Below the pieces are notes generated by a model. The model searched no databases. It worked only from the letters and a program-made list of their open reading frames with translations, and was not told the origin of the DNA. A DNA stretch of 5,587 nucleotides from Verrucomicrobiaceae bacterium (GTDB taxonomy: Bacteria; Verrucomicrobiota; Verrucomicrobiae; Verrucomicrobiales; Akkermansiaceae): assembly GCA_947372405.1 (NCBI GenBank), contig CANBTO010000371.1, forward strand, positions 1 to 5,587. Direction: 5' to 3'. The translations under genes and the position numbers were made by a program. Shown piece after piece: positions 1-5,587 of the stretch; positions within the stretch are counted from its first letter, which is position 1; the number at the start of each line of letters is the position of its first letter.

Positions 1-112
1 TGAGTGAAATACCAGGAAGCAGGCAGTGATGTTTCAATGACGTTTTCCCGGGTCGACGGGTCGCGGATCCCGTCTTGGATCTACTGCAAGCCAATGCTCC
101 AGCAAAGCGCTG

Positions 113-1363
113 CTACTTCCGCCGTGACAAGGCCAGCCGGATGCCTGCGGCCTTGTGCAGGGTTTCCTCGTATTCTTTCTCGGGATCGGAGTCCGCGACG
201 ATGCCGGCACCGACTTGATAGATGAGCTTTCCTCCATCGCGGATCAGTGTGCGGATGGCGATGTTGAAGGAGCTTTCGCCGTTGGATCCGAACCAGCCGA
301 TGGCACCGCAGTAGATGCCGCGCGGCGCGCCTTCGAGTTCGCGGATGATCTCCATGGCGCGTTTCTTCGGCGCGCCGGTGATGCTGCCGCCGGGAAAACA
401 CGCGGCCAGCGCTCCGATGGCGTCGGTTTCCGGGCGCAGAGTGCCCGTGACAGTGGAGACGAGGTGGTGGACCTGTGCGAGCGATTCGAGTTGGAGCATT
501 TCCGAAACCTCGACGCTGCCGAATTCGCAGACCTGGCCGAGGTCGTTGCGCAGCAGGTCGGTGATCATGACGAGCTCGGCAATCTCCTTGGCGGAGGTCT
601 GGAGTTCGTAGGCGGAGCGGCGGTCCTCGTCCGGATCGTGGAAGCGCGGGCGGGTGCCTTTGATCGGGCGGGTTTCGATGCCGCGGCCGGAGATTTTGAG
701 GAAGGTCTCGGGCGAGGAGCTGAGGATTTCCTTCCCATCGAGTGAGAGCCATGCGGCCATCGGTGCGGGCGAGGCGTCGCGCAACGATTCGTAGAGGGGA
801 AACAACGAGCCGCCGGAAACCTCAGCCTCAAAGGCTTGCGAGAGGTTCACCTGATAGATATCGCCGGCGGCGATCCAGTCCTTGATGCGCTCGACGTCAC
901 GAATGAACCGGTCGCGTGGAATGACCGCGTCGAACGGGCCGATTTCCGCCGTTTGATGCGCAGGTTTCCGCAAACATCCGGAGAGGCGGCCGGTTTCCCG
1001 CCACGTGGCGGTGGCATGGCAGAAGACCAGCATTTCGCGGAAATCCCCGAACACAAAATCCCCTTCATAGTCCACCCAACCGCAGAGTCCGCCCAGCGGG
1101 AAACCGTGATCGCCCGAGACTTGCGGGGCATCCGCCAGCGCATCTCTCAGGAGCTGCCGGTCGATGTCGTCATGGATCGAGCCCTTGAGAATCCGTTCGG
1201 GACGCGCGGCGATCACCGAGACCGGCTGGCTAGCCGAAGATGCGAGGTTTCCCACGGTGTCGAAGAACACCATGCCGGGCAGATGGCGCAACAAGGCCGC
1301 CACTTCCACGGGGGTCATGCCATCGAGCCGGGCGGGCCGGGCTTGCCACTTCGTTTCCGCCAT
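113..1363 (-). CDS. pabB: Aminodeoxychorismate synthase component I (PabB-like chorismate-binding enzyme)
   Basis: Encodes a 416-residue member of the chorismate-utilising family, cytosolic. With a PabA-type glutaminase it would convert chorismate to 4-amino-4-deoxychorismate, the precursor of p-aminobenzoate in folate synthesis. Seen motifs: GDIYQVN at residues 168-174, SPETF at 218-222, PIKGTRPR at 233-240, ITDLLRNDLG at 267-276, PGGSITGAPK at 324-333, and the C-terminal block YQVGAGIVADSDPEKEYEE at 382-400. The lysine in PIKGT (K235) is the residue that marks aminodeoxychorismate synthase; anthranilate synthase TrpE usually has alanine there. I chose the ATG at 1363 because the family alignment begins soon after it. 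A TTG at 1474 in the same frame would add 37 residues with no recognisable domain. No pabA or pabC is visible nearby, so the glutaminase must be encoded elsewhere. It is transcribed away from the EF-G gene. Function is well supported; the exact start is less certain. Confidence 0.9.
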   Translation of the reverse strand: MAETKWQARPARLDGMTPVEVAALLRHLPGMVFFDTVGNLASSASQPVSVIAARPERILKGSIHDDIDRQLLRDALADAPQVSGDHGFPLGGLCGWVDYEGDFVFGDFREMLVFCHATATWRETGRLSGCLRKPAHQTAEIGPFDAVIPRDRFIRDVERIKDWIAAGDIYQVNLSQAFEAEVSGGSLFPLYESLRDASPAPMAAWLSLDGKEILSSSPETFLKISGRGIETRPIKGTRPRFHDPDEDRRSAYELQTSAKEIAELVMITDLLRNDLGQVCEFGSVEVSEMLQLESLAQVHHLVSTVTGTLRPETDAIGALAACFPGGSITGAPKKRAMEIIRELEGAPRGIYCGAIGWFGSNGESSFNIAIRTLIRDGGKLIYQVGAGIVADSDPEKEYEETLHKAAGIRLALSRRK

Positions 1364-1461
1364 CGCGATGAAAGCAAGGCGCGTCCGTGCGCCGAGGCAA
1401 GCAGGAAGGCTGGAAATTTCCCTGAATCGGCGGATTTGATGGAAAATCAGCGACTCTAGGA

Positions 1462-1489
1462 TTGCCAAATCCAATTCCCTGACTAGAGA
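1462..1489 (+). promoter_or_regulatory. Possible promoter for the EF-G gene
   Basis: TTGCCA at 1462-1467 matches 5 of 6 bases of the -35 consensus. TAGAGA at 1484-1489 is a weak -10 candidate, and the spacer is 16 bases. This would give a leader of roughly 45 bases before the ATG at 1542. The site lies in the 178-bp divergent region between pabB and the EF-G gene, where a promoter is required, but the -10 match is poor. I could not pick a convincing minus-strand promoter for pabB in the same region. Confidence 0.3.
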
Positions 1490-1541
1490 TGCGCCCCCGG
1501 CGCGAACCCGTCGCCCCGCAACTCAGAAGCACACCACTGGC

Positions 1542-3638
1542 ATGAAGGACCTCACCAAATACCGCAACATCGGCATTTTCGCCCACGTCGATGCGGGCAA
1601 GACGACCACCACCGAACGTATTCTCAAGCTCACCGGCAAGATCCACAAAATCGGCGAGGTCCACGACGGCGCATCCACCATGGACTTCATGGAACAGGAA
1701 GCCGAGCGCGGCATCACCATTCAATCGGCCGCCACCACCTGCTTCTGGAAGGGTCACCAGTTCAACGTCATCGACACTCCCGGCCACGTGGACTTCACCA
1801 TCGAGGTCTATCGCTCGCTCAAGGTGCTCGACGGCGGTGTCGGCGTGTTCTGCGGCTCCGGCGGTGTGGAACCGCAATCCGAAACCAACTGGCGCTACGC
1901 CAACGATTCCAAGGTTTCGCGCGTCATCTACGTCAACAAGCTCGACCGCATCGGCGCGGATTTCTATCGCGTCATCGCCCAGGTCAAGAAGATCCTCGGT
2001 GCCCACCCACTCGTCATGGTCCTGCCGATCGGCACCGAGAGCGAGTTCATCGGCGTGGTCGATCTGCTCACGATGAAGGCCCACGTCTGGGACGAAACCG
2101 GACAACCGGAAAACTTCAAGATCGAGGAAATCCCCGCGGACATGGTGGAGAAGGCAAAGGAATATCGCGCCCAGCTCATCGAGACCGCCGTCGAACAGGA
2201 CGACGAGATCATGGAAGCCTACCTCGAAGGCACCGAGCCGACGATCGAGCAAATCAAGAAGTGTATCCGCAAGGGCACCATCGACCTCGCGTTCTTCCCG
2301 ACCTACTGCGGTTCTTCGTTCAAAAACAAAGGCTTGCAATTGGTGCTCGACGCCGTGGTCGATTACCTTCCCGCCCCCACCGACGTGAGGCCGCTTCCCG
2401 AAGTGGACGCCGAGGGCAACGAAACCGGCAAGTTCGCCGTCATTGATCCGGCCGCTCCATTCCGCGGCCTGGCGTTCAAGATCATGGACGACAAGTTCGG
2501 CGCGCTCACCTTCACCCGCATCTACTCGGGCACCATCAAGAAGGGCGACACCGTGCTTAATTCCTTCACCGGCAAGACCGAGCGCATCAGCCGCATGGTC
2601 GAAATGCACGCCGACGACCGCAAGGAAATCGACTCCGCCCAAGCCGGCGACATCGTCGCCATCGTCGGGATGAAAAACGTCCAGACCGGTCACACCCTTT
2701 GCGACGAGAAAAACCCGGCCACCCTCGAGCCGATGGTGTTCCCTGATCCCGTCATCTCCATCGCCGTCGCGCCGAAGGATAAGGCCAACGCTGAAAAGCT
2801 CGCCAACGCCATCGGCAAGATGATCCAGGAAGATCCATCGTTCCGCGTCGAAACCGACGATGAAACCAACGAAATGATCCTCAAGGGCATGGGAGAGCTC
2901 CACCTCGACATCAAGATCGACATCCTCAAGCGCACCCACAAGGTCGAGGTCGATGTCGGCGCACCGCAGGTCGCCTATCGCGAAACCATCACCAAGCCCG
3001 TCAACGACAGCTACACCCACAAGAAGCAGTCCGGTGGTTCCGGCCAGTTCGCGAAGATCGACTACACCATCGAGCCCGGCGAAGCCGGCTCCGGATTCAT
3101 CTTCGAATCCAAGGTCGTCGGCGGCAACGTGCCGAAGGAATTCATCCCCGCCGTGGACAAGGGTTTCAAAACCTCCATCCACAAGGGCCCGCTCGCCGGC
3201 TACCCCTGCCTCGACTTCAAGGTCACGCTCAACGACGGTGGTTTCCACGCCGTGGACTCCTCGTCCATCGCCTTCGAAATCGCCGCCAAGGCCGCCTACC
3301 GCCAGACCATGCCCAAGTGCGCTCCTCAAGTGCTGGAGCCCATGATGAAACTCGACGTCTTCGCCCCCGAGGAAAAAGTCGGTGACGTCATCGGCGACCT
3401 CAACCGCCGCCGCGGCATGATCCAAGGCCAGGAGCCGACACCCGGTGGTGTCCGCATCAAGGCCGAGGCTCCGCTGTCCGCCATGTTCGGCTACATCGGC
3501 GACCTCCGCACCATGACCTCCGGCCGTGGCCAGTTCTCCATGGAGTTCAGCCACTACGCGCCTTGCCCGAGAAACGTCTCCGACGACGTCATCGCCAAGG
3601 CCAAGGCCCGCGACGAGGCGCTGCGCGCTGGCAAGTAA
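1542..3638 (+). CDS. fusA: Elongation factor G, translational GTPase (EF-G 2-like type)
   Basis: A full-length 698-residue EF-G, the cytosolic GTPase that drives tRNA-mRNA translocation on the ribosome and can help in ribosome recycling. The GTPase domain shows G1 AHVDAGKT at 14-21, G2 RGITIQSAA at 56-64, G3 DTPGH at 78-82 with H82 as the catalytic histidine, G4 NKLD at 132-135, and G5-like GSSFK at 257-261. Domain IV carries [11 protein letters not shown] at 493-503 and the tip loop [10 protein letters not shown] at 566-575, with H569 where EF-G contacts the decoding site. Domain V ends with [19 protein letters not shown] at 651-669. The variant strings [20 protein letters not shown] and RGITIQSAA resemble, from memory, the second EF-G (EF-G 2) of gammaproteobacteria more than the EF-G of the str operon. 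No rpsL, rpsG or tuf lies next to it. No clear Shine-Dalgarno precedes the ATG. The family is certain; whether this is the only EF-G of the cell cannot be told. Confidence 0.96.
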   Translation: MKDLTKYRNIGIFAHVDAGKTTTTERILKLTGKIHKIGEVHDGASTMDFMEQEAERGITIQSAATTCFWKGHQFNVIDTPGHVDFTIEVYRSLKVLDGGVGVFCGSGGVEPQSETNWRYANDSKVSRVIYVNKLDRIGADFYRVIAQVKKILGAHPLVMVLPIGTESEFIGVVDLLTMKAHVWDETGQPENFKIEEIPADMVEKAKEYRAQLIETAVEQDDEIMEAYLEGTEPTIEQIKKCIRKGTIDLAFFPTYCGSSFKNKGLQLVLDAVVDYLPAPTDVRPLPEVDAEGNETGKFAVIDPAAPFRGLAFKIMDDKFGALTFTRIYSGTIKKGDTVLNSFTGKTERISRMVEMHADDRKEIDSAQAGDIVAIVGMKNVQTGHTLCDEKNPATLEPMVFPDPVISIAVAPKDKANAEKLANAIGKMIQEDPSFRVETDDETNEMILKGMGELHLDIKIDILKRTHKVEVDVGAPQVAYRETITKPVNDSYTHKKQSGGSGQFAKIDYTIEPGEAGSGFIFESKVVGGNVPKEFIPAVDKGFKTSIHKGPLAGYPCLDFKVTLNDGGFHAVDSSSIAFEIAAKAAYRQTMPKCAPQVLEPMMKLDVFAPEEKVGDVIGDLNRRRGMIQGQEPTPGGVRIKAEAPLSAMFGYIGDLRTMTSGRGQFSMEFSHYAPCPRNVSDDVIAKAKARDEALRAGK

Positions 3639-3670
3639 CTGGAGCGCGGAACTTCATTCCGCTTCTTTCA

Positions 3671-3707
3671 AACCCGCCGTCCTGAAAATGGACGGCGGGT
3701 TTTCTTG
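3671..3707 (+). terminator. Rho-independent terminator of the EF-G gene
   Basis: A perfect 12-bp inverted repeat has arms AACCCGCCGTCC (3671-3682) and GGACGGCGGGTT (3690-3701) separated by the 7-base loop TGAAAAT. The 3' arm leads straight into a T-rich run (TTTTCTTG from 3700). It begins 32 bases after the EF-G stop codon. It would insulate the downstream toxin-antitoxin operon from EF-G transcription. Confidence 0.93.
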
Positions 3708-3802
3708 TGTTCACTCCTGGCGATCACCCATCGCTCCTCCCGCTTTTGTGAGCATGAAAAATCTCATGAATTCCACATCTTCTGAAAATATCCCTTGCAT
3801 AC

Positions 3803-3822
3803 AAGGTATGAATTCATACCTT
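3803..3822. promoter_or_regulatory. Perfect 20-bp palindrome, probable autoregulatory operator
   Basis: AAGGTATGAATTCATACCTT reads the same on both strands. It ends 16 bases before the ATG of the toxin-like gene, inside an AT-richer stretch. TATGAA within it could serve as part of a -10 element, so a bound dimer would block transcription. A palindrome ahead of a gene pair ending in a helix-turn-helix antitoxin is the standard autoregulatory layout of type II toxin-antitoxin operons. E. coli MqsA binds palindromes built from AACCT/AGGTT half-sites. Here the related AAGGT/ACCTT halves are arranged with a 10-base centre, so spacing and orientation differ. The operator role is inferred. Confidence 0.7.
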
Positions 3823-3838
3823 TGTTTGTGATTCATCC

Positions 3839-4252
3839 ATGGCTGCCAGCAAAACCACCATCGCCCCATTGCCGGAGTCTTGGCTCGCGGTGGTGATTCC
3901 CATCCTCGAACGTGGCGATCCGGCTTCCATCCTCTGGACAGGCCGCGCCCAGCGCGAGATGGCCGCCGCCGGACTGGAATTCAAATGGAACGCCTATGAA
4001 CTTTGCCTCCAGGTCCTCCGCACGCCGGGCATGCTCGGCGAACAAATCCACGGCATGATCGATGAACGCGACAACACCCTCTGCGAAACATGGGCGTTTC
4101 TCTGCCCGCATCCTCTCCAGCTCAAGATCCCACTCTACGTCAAAATCGCCCTGCACGGCAGTCAGCTTCACCTTGTGATGATTTCCATGCACACCGACCA
4201 TTCCGGAAAACTACTCCAGGCCATCCGTGCCTTTTTGAAAAAGAAACCATGA
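3839..4252 (+). CDS. MqsR-like toxin candidate of a type II toxin-antitoxin pair
   Basis: A 137-residue soluble protein with no signal peptide or membrane segment. By eye it follows the E. coli MqsR layout. GRAQREMAAAGLEFKWN (35-51) parallels the MqsR helix TRSALLNADELGLDF. TWAFLCPHP (84-92) followed by LYVKIAL (99-105) parallels IWQDVYRP followed by VYLKITV. LHLVMISMH (110-118) parallels DVLIVSFKEK. MqsR is a RelE-fold mRNA interferase that cuts mRNA, mainly at GCU, and is held by MqsA. In this alignment Y100 and K102 fall on the MqsR Y81-L-K83 strand, the catalytic Q68 position is A86, and the K96 position is H118. The active site is therefore altered, and cleavage specificity, or activity itself, is uncertain. 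The stop codon overlaps the antitoxin start (ATGA, 4249-4252), which implies translational coupling and tight co-production. No Shine-Dalgarno is evident before the ATG. Toxin role is inferred from gene order, size, operator and weak similarity. Confidence 0.65.
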   Translation: MAASKTTIAPLPESWLAVVIPILERGDPASILWTGRAQREMAAAGLEFKWNAYELCLQVLRTPGMLGEQIHGMIDERDNTLCETWAFLCPHPLQLKIPLYVKIALHGSQLHLVMISMHTDHSGKLLQAIRAFLKKKP

Positions 4253-4698
4253 ATCCCGAAACCTACACCACCTCCTTCGACGTCCATCTTCCCGCCACCA
4301 GGGACCAACCGGCCCGATTCATCGAAACCATCGAAGTCGAAGTCTTCCGCAACTTCGGCGAGGAAATCCTCACCCCGGAATCCAGCGAGAAGATCGAGCG
4401 CGTCAAGGCCCGCCACCTCGGACTAATGATCGGTCCCGACATCAAGGCCATGCGTGAACGGCTGAAACTCCCGCAAAAGCGGCTCACCGCCCTGCTCCAG
4501 TGTGGTGAAAAAACCCTTTCCCACTGGGAAAACGGCCACGGCCATCCCACCGGTCTCTCCAACACCATCCTGCGCCTGCTCGATGAGGGATTTATTGTTC
4601 CCGCTTCACTCGAAGCAGTGCAAGGCCCGCGCCGACCCAAACCGATGTCTGGGCACTTTCTGGCTCCAGATACGAGCAATCACAGAGATTCCACTTAA
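4249..4698 (+). CDS. MqsA-like helix-turn-helix antitoxin lacking the zinc-binding cysteines
   Basis: A 149-residue protein that would neutralise the preceding toxin and repress the operon. The C-terminal half, about residues 61-115, is an XRE-type helix-turn-helix: IKAMRERLKLPQKRLTALL, then TLSHWENG and NTILRLLDEG. It lines up with the E. coli MqsA segment VRKKLSLTQKE, FSRYEKG and KLLRVLD. The short linker GEEILTPESSEKIERVKA (37-54) matches the MqsA stretch around EESIMNKEESDAFMAQVKA. The N-terminal half keeps a beta-rich look, but the four MqsA zinc ligands (two CxxC pairs) are absent. The second pair aligns with F33 and F36, and the only cysteine, C85, lies in the helix-turn-helix. The ATG at 4249 was chosen because it overlaps the toxin stop and fits the MqsA length. 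The frame stays open further upstream, inside the toxin gene, but that part has no family match. Toxin-first order is as in mqsRA. Confidence 0.75.
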   Translation: MNPETYTTSFDVHLPATRDQPARFIETIEVEVFRNFGEEILTPESSEKIERVKARHLGLMIGPDIKAMRERLKLPQKRLTALLQCGEKTLSHWENGHGHPTGLSNTILRLLDEGFIVPASLEAVQGPRRPKPMSGHFLAPDTSNHRDST

Positions 4699-4727
4699 TT
4701 GACGACCAGAAAGAAGCTGCGGCTACT
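4699..4727 (+). promoter_or_regulatory. Possible promoter ahead of the nuclease-NTPase gene
   Basis: TTGACG at 4699-4704 matches 5 of 6 bases of the -35 consensus and starts immediately after the antitoxin stop codon. Seventeen bases later GCTACT (4722-4727) is a poor -10 match. If used, the nuclease gene could be transcribed apart from the toxin-antitoxin pair. The evidence is weak because of the -10 element. Confidence 0.25.
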
Positions 4728-4740
4728 CCATTTTTTCTGG
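4706..4740. other. Imperfect hairpin in the spacer before the nuclease gene
   Basis: CCAGAAAGAA (4706-4715) and TTTTTTCTGG (4731-4740) pair over 10 bases with one G-U wobble around a 15-base loop. The T-run lies inside the stem rather than after it, and there is no T-tract downstream, so it is not a standard intrinsic terminator. It could be a leader structure of the next gene or chance. Confidence 0.3.
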
Positions 4741-4778
4741 TTGGAATTTGCTCATCTAAGCAACTTGTTCATGGAAGC

Positions 4779-5587
4779 ATGGAACAAGACCTCGTCAGAC
4801 CTTCACGTGCAGGTGATGCATTTCACTACCGTTGGGCTGCACGCCGTTGTCTCAAGCTGCTGGATCCAAGTAGCGGTGTAGGCAGGGTGTTCATCGAAGG
4901 TTCGGAAGAGTCCAAGCTCAGGGGGGAGTGTTCGATTGATGTGGCGGAGTACTGGGCTGACGGGTGGATTCATTATTTCCAGCTCAAGCACACCACCACA
5001 CGAATGGGCTCCCCTTTCCAGTTTTCTGAACTCGAGAGCACGTTCAAACGCTTTCTGGAGAGGTTTGCCGCAGATCAAACCGCGCAAGTCAGCTTCCACT
5101 TTGTCACAAACCGGCCCGTCTCGGAACAGCTCAAGAACGCCCTTGCGAAGATCGCGGAGGGTAAGGGCGGGAGTTCTGCCTACTTCAGGAAGCTCCAAAA
5201 GTTGACTACACTTCACTCCGCGGGAATCGAAAGATTCTGTACACTACTGAACATTTGCGATACCGAGGGTGATTTCCGACAGCAGAAAAACCATCTGCGG
5301 AAAGAGTCTGCTCCGTATTTCACCTCTGCCGCCGAGAGTATTGAGATGGACTCGCTCATTGCCCTTGTCGCCGAGAAGGCATTGCCAGTCCCGACCGGTA
5401 AGGAGCCGTCCGCGATCACGAAGGAGGAGGTTCTTTCACAGTTCCAGATTGGATCCGAGAAAGTTCTTTACCCGGCGGATCCAAAATTTGATTCGGTCAC
5501 GCATCCACAGAGACGTGCATTCCAAGATGACCTGCTGGAGCGGATCCTCCGTGATGACAGTCCTCTCGTGATTCGGGCATCGGGTGG
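4779..5587 (+). CDS. Cap4/DUF4297-like nuclease fused to a P-loop NTPase, 5' part only (cut by window end)
   Basis: An open frame of 269 codons with no stop before the edge. The N-terminus GDAFHYRWAARRCLKLLDP (12-30), then FIEG (38-41), SIDVAEYW (52-59), HYFQLKHTT (65-73) and VSFHFVTNRPVS (104-115), has the order of PD-(D/E)xK nuclease domains of the Cap4/DUF4297 type found in antiphage effectors. E40, D54 and the Q68-L69-K70 triad are the probable metal and catalytic residues. A mostly helical stretch follows to about 240. HPQRRAFQDDLLERIL (242-257) then LVIRASGG at the end looks like the entry strand and first glycines of a Walker A loop, as in STAND or AAA-type ATPases. Such proteins sense phage and then cut DNA. 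The ATG at 4779 is the first ATG in this frame after the antitoxin and lies just before the conserved region. It lacks a good Shine-Dalgarno, and the frame is open further upstream. Codon use is less GC-ending than in EF-G. The nuclease assignment is good; NTPase type and system name remain open. Confidence 0.72.
   Translation, partial: MEQDLVRPSRAGDAFHYRWAARRCLKLLDPSSGVGRVFIEGSEESKLRGECSIDVAEYWADGWIHYFQLKHTTTRMGSPFQFSELESTFKRFLERFAADQTAQVSFHFVTNRPVSEQLKNALAKIAEGKGGSSAYFRKLQKLTTLHSAGIERFCTLLNICDTEGDFRQQKNHLRKESAPYFTSAAESIEMDSLIALVAEKALPVPTGKEPSAITKEEVLSQFQIGSEKVLYPADPKFDSVTHPQRRAFQDDLLERILRDDSPLVIRASG

Noticed and set aside
47..70. SmaI, SalI and BamHI recognition sequences within 24 bases, resembling a cloning polylinker.
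   Set aside because: The order and spacing do not match a polylinker I can name, and short GC-rich sites are expected often in such DNA. No vector sequence is recognisable around them.
55..74. A 6-bp hairpin (GACGGG / CCCGTC) downstream of pabB as a terminator.
   Set aside because: The stem is short and no T-tract follows on either strand.
155..745. A 196-codon plus-strand frame opposite pabB.
   Set aside because: It is a shadow of pabB, which shows clear family motifs on the minus strand; the plus-strand product has no recognisable features.
1364..1474. A 37-residue N-terminal extension of PabB from a TTG start.
   Set aside because: It has no family similarity that I can see and would use a rare start codon with a badly spaced purine-rich site; the ATG at 1363 fits better, though the longer form is not excluded.
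1230..3554. A 774-codon open frame on the minus strand antisense to the EF-G gene and running into pabB.
   Set aside because: It is the mirror of strongly GC-biased codons in EF-G, has a repetitive D/V/G/L-rich composition, and continues through two unrelated genes. EF-G on the other strand explains the sequence fully.
4803..5216. A 137-codon minus-strand frame opposite the nuclease gene.
   Set aside because: The plus-strand frame is open across the same region and carries a recognisable nuclease layout; the minus-strand product does not.

Overview
The window comes from a GC-rich bacterial chromosome. It has two ordinary housekeeping genes on the left and what looks like the start of an accessory, defence-type region on the right. 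The lineage is not proven by the sequence. The composition, weak or absent Shine-Dalgarno sites, and an EF-G that resembles the 'EF-G 2' type and lies outside a str operon would fit Verrucomicrobiota, among others. That placement is inference only.

Left part (1-3701). A para-aminobenzoate synthase component I gene (pabB-like) runs on the minus strand from 1363 to 113. It is divergent from a complete elongation factor G gene on the plus strand (1542-3638). A 178-bp intergenic region between them must carry both promoters. The EF-G gene ends in a strong intrinsic terminator with a perfect 12-bp stem followed by a T-rich run (3671-3707). Bases 1-112, downstream of pabB, show no gene I can support.

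Middle (3702-4698). After about 100 bp of unremarkable, AT-richer DNA there is a perfect 20-bp palindrome (3803-3822). It sits just ahead of two genes that overlap by ATGA. The first encodes a 137-residue protein with an MqsR-like pattern. The second encodes a 149-residue protein whose helix-turn-helix half matches MqsA closely, but it lacks the MqsA zinc-binding cysteines. I read this as a divergent, autoregulated mqsRA-type toxin-antitoxin operon in toxin-first order.

Right part (4699-5587). After an 80-bp spacer a gene opens at 4779 and stays open to the window edge, giving 269 codons without a stop. Its N-terminus has the layout of a Cap4/DUF4297-like PD-(D/E)xK nuclease, with E40, D54 and Q68-L-K70. 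The last visible residues read like the start of a Walker A loop, so this is probably a nuclease-NTPase (STAND-like) antiviral effector cut by the edge. Its codon use is much less GC-ending than that of fusA, which suggests horizontal acquisition. A toxin-antitoxin pair next to a nuclease-NTPase gene is a typical defence-island arrangement, and this is the most interesting part of the window.
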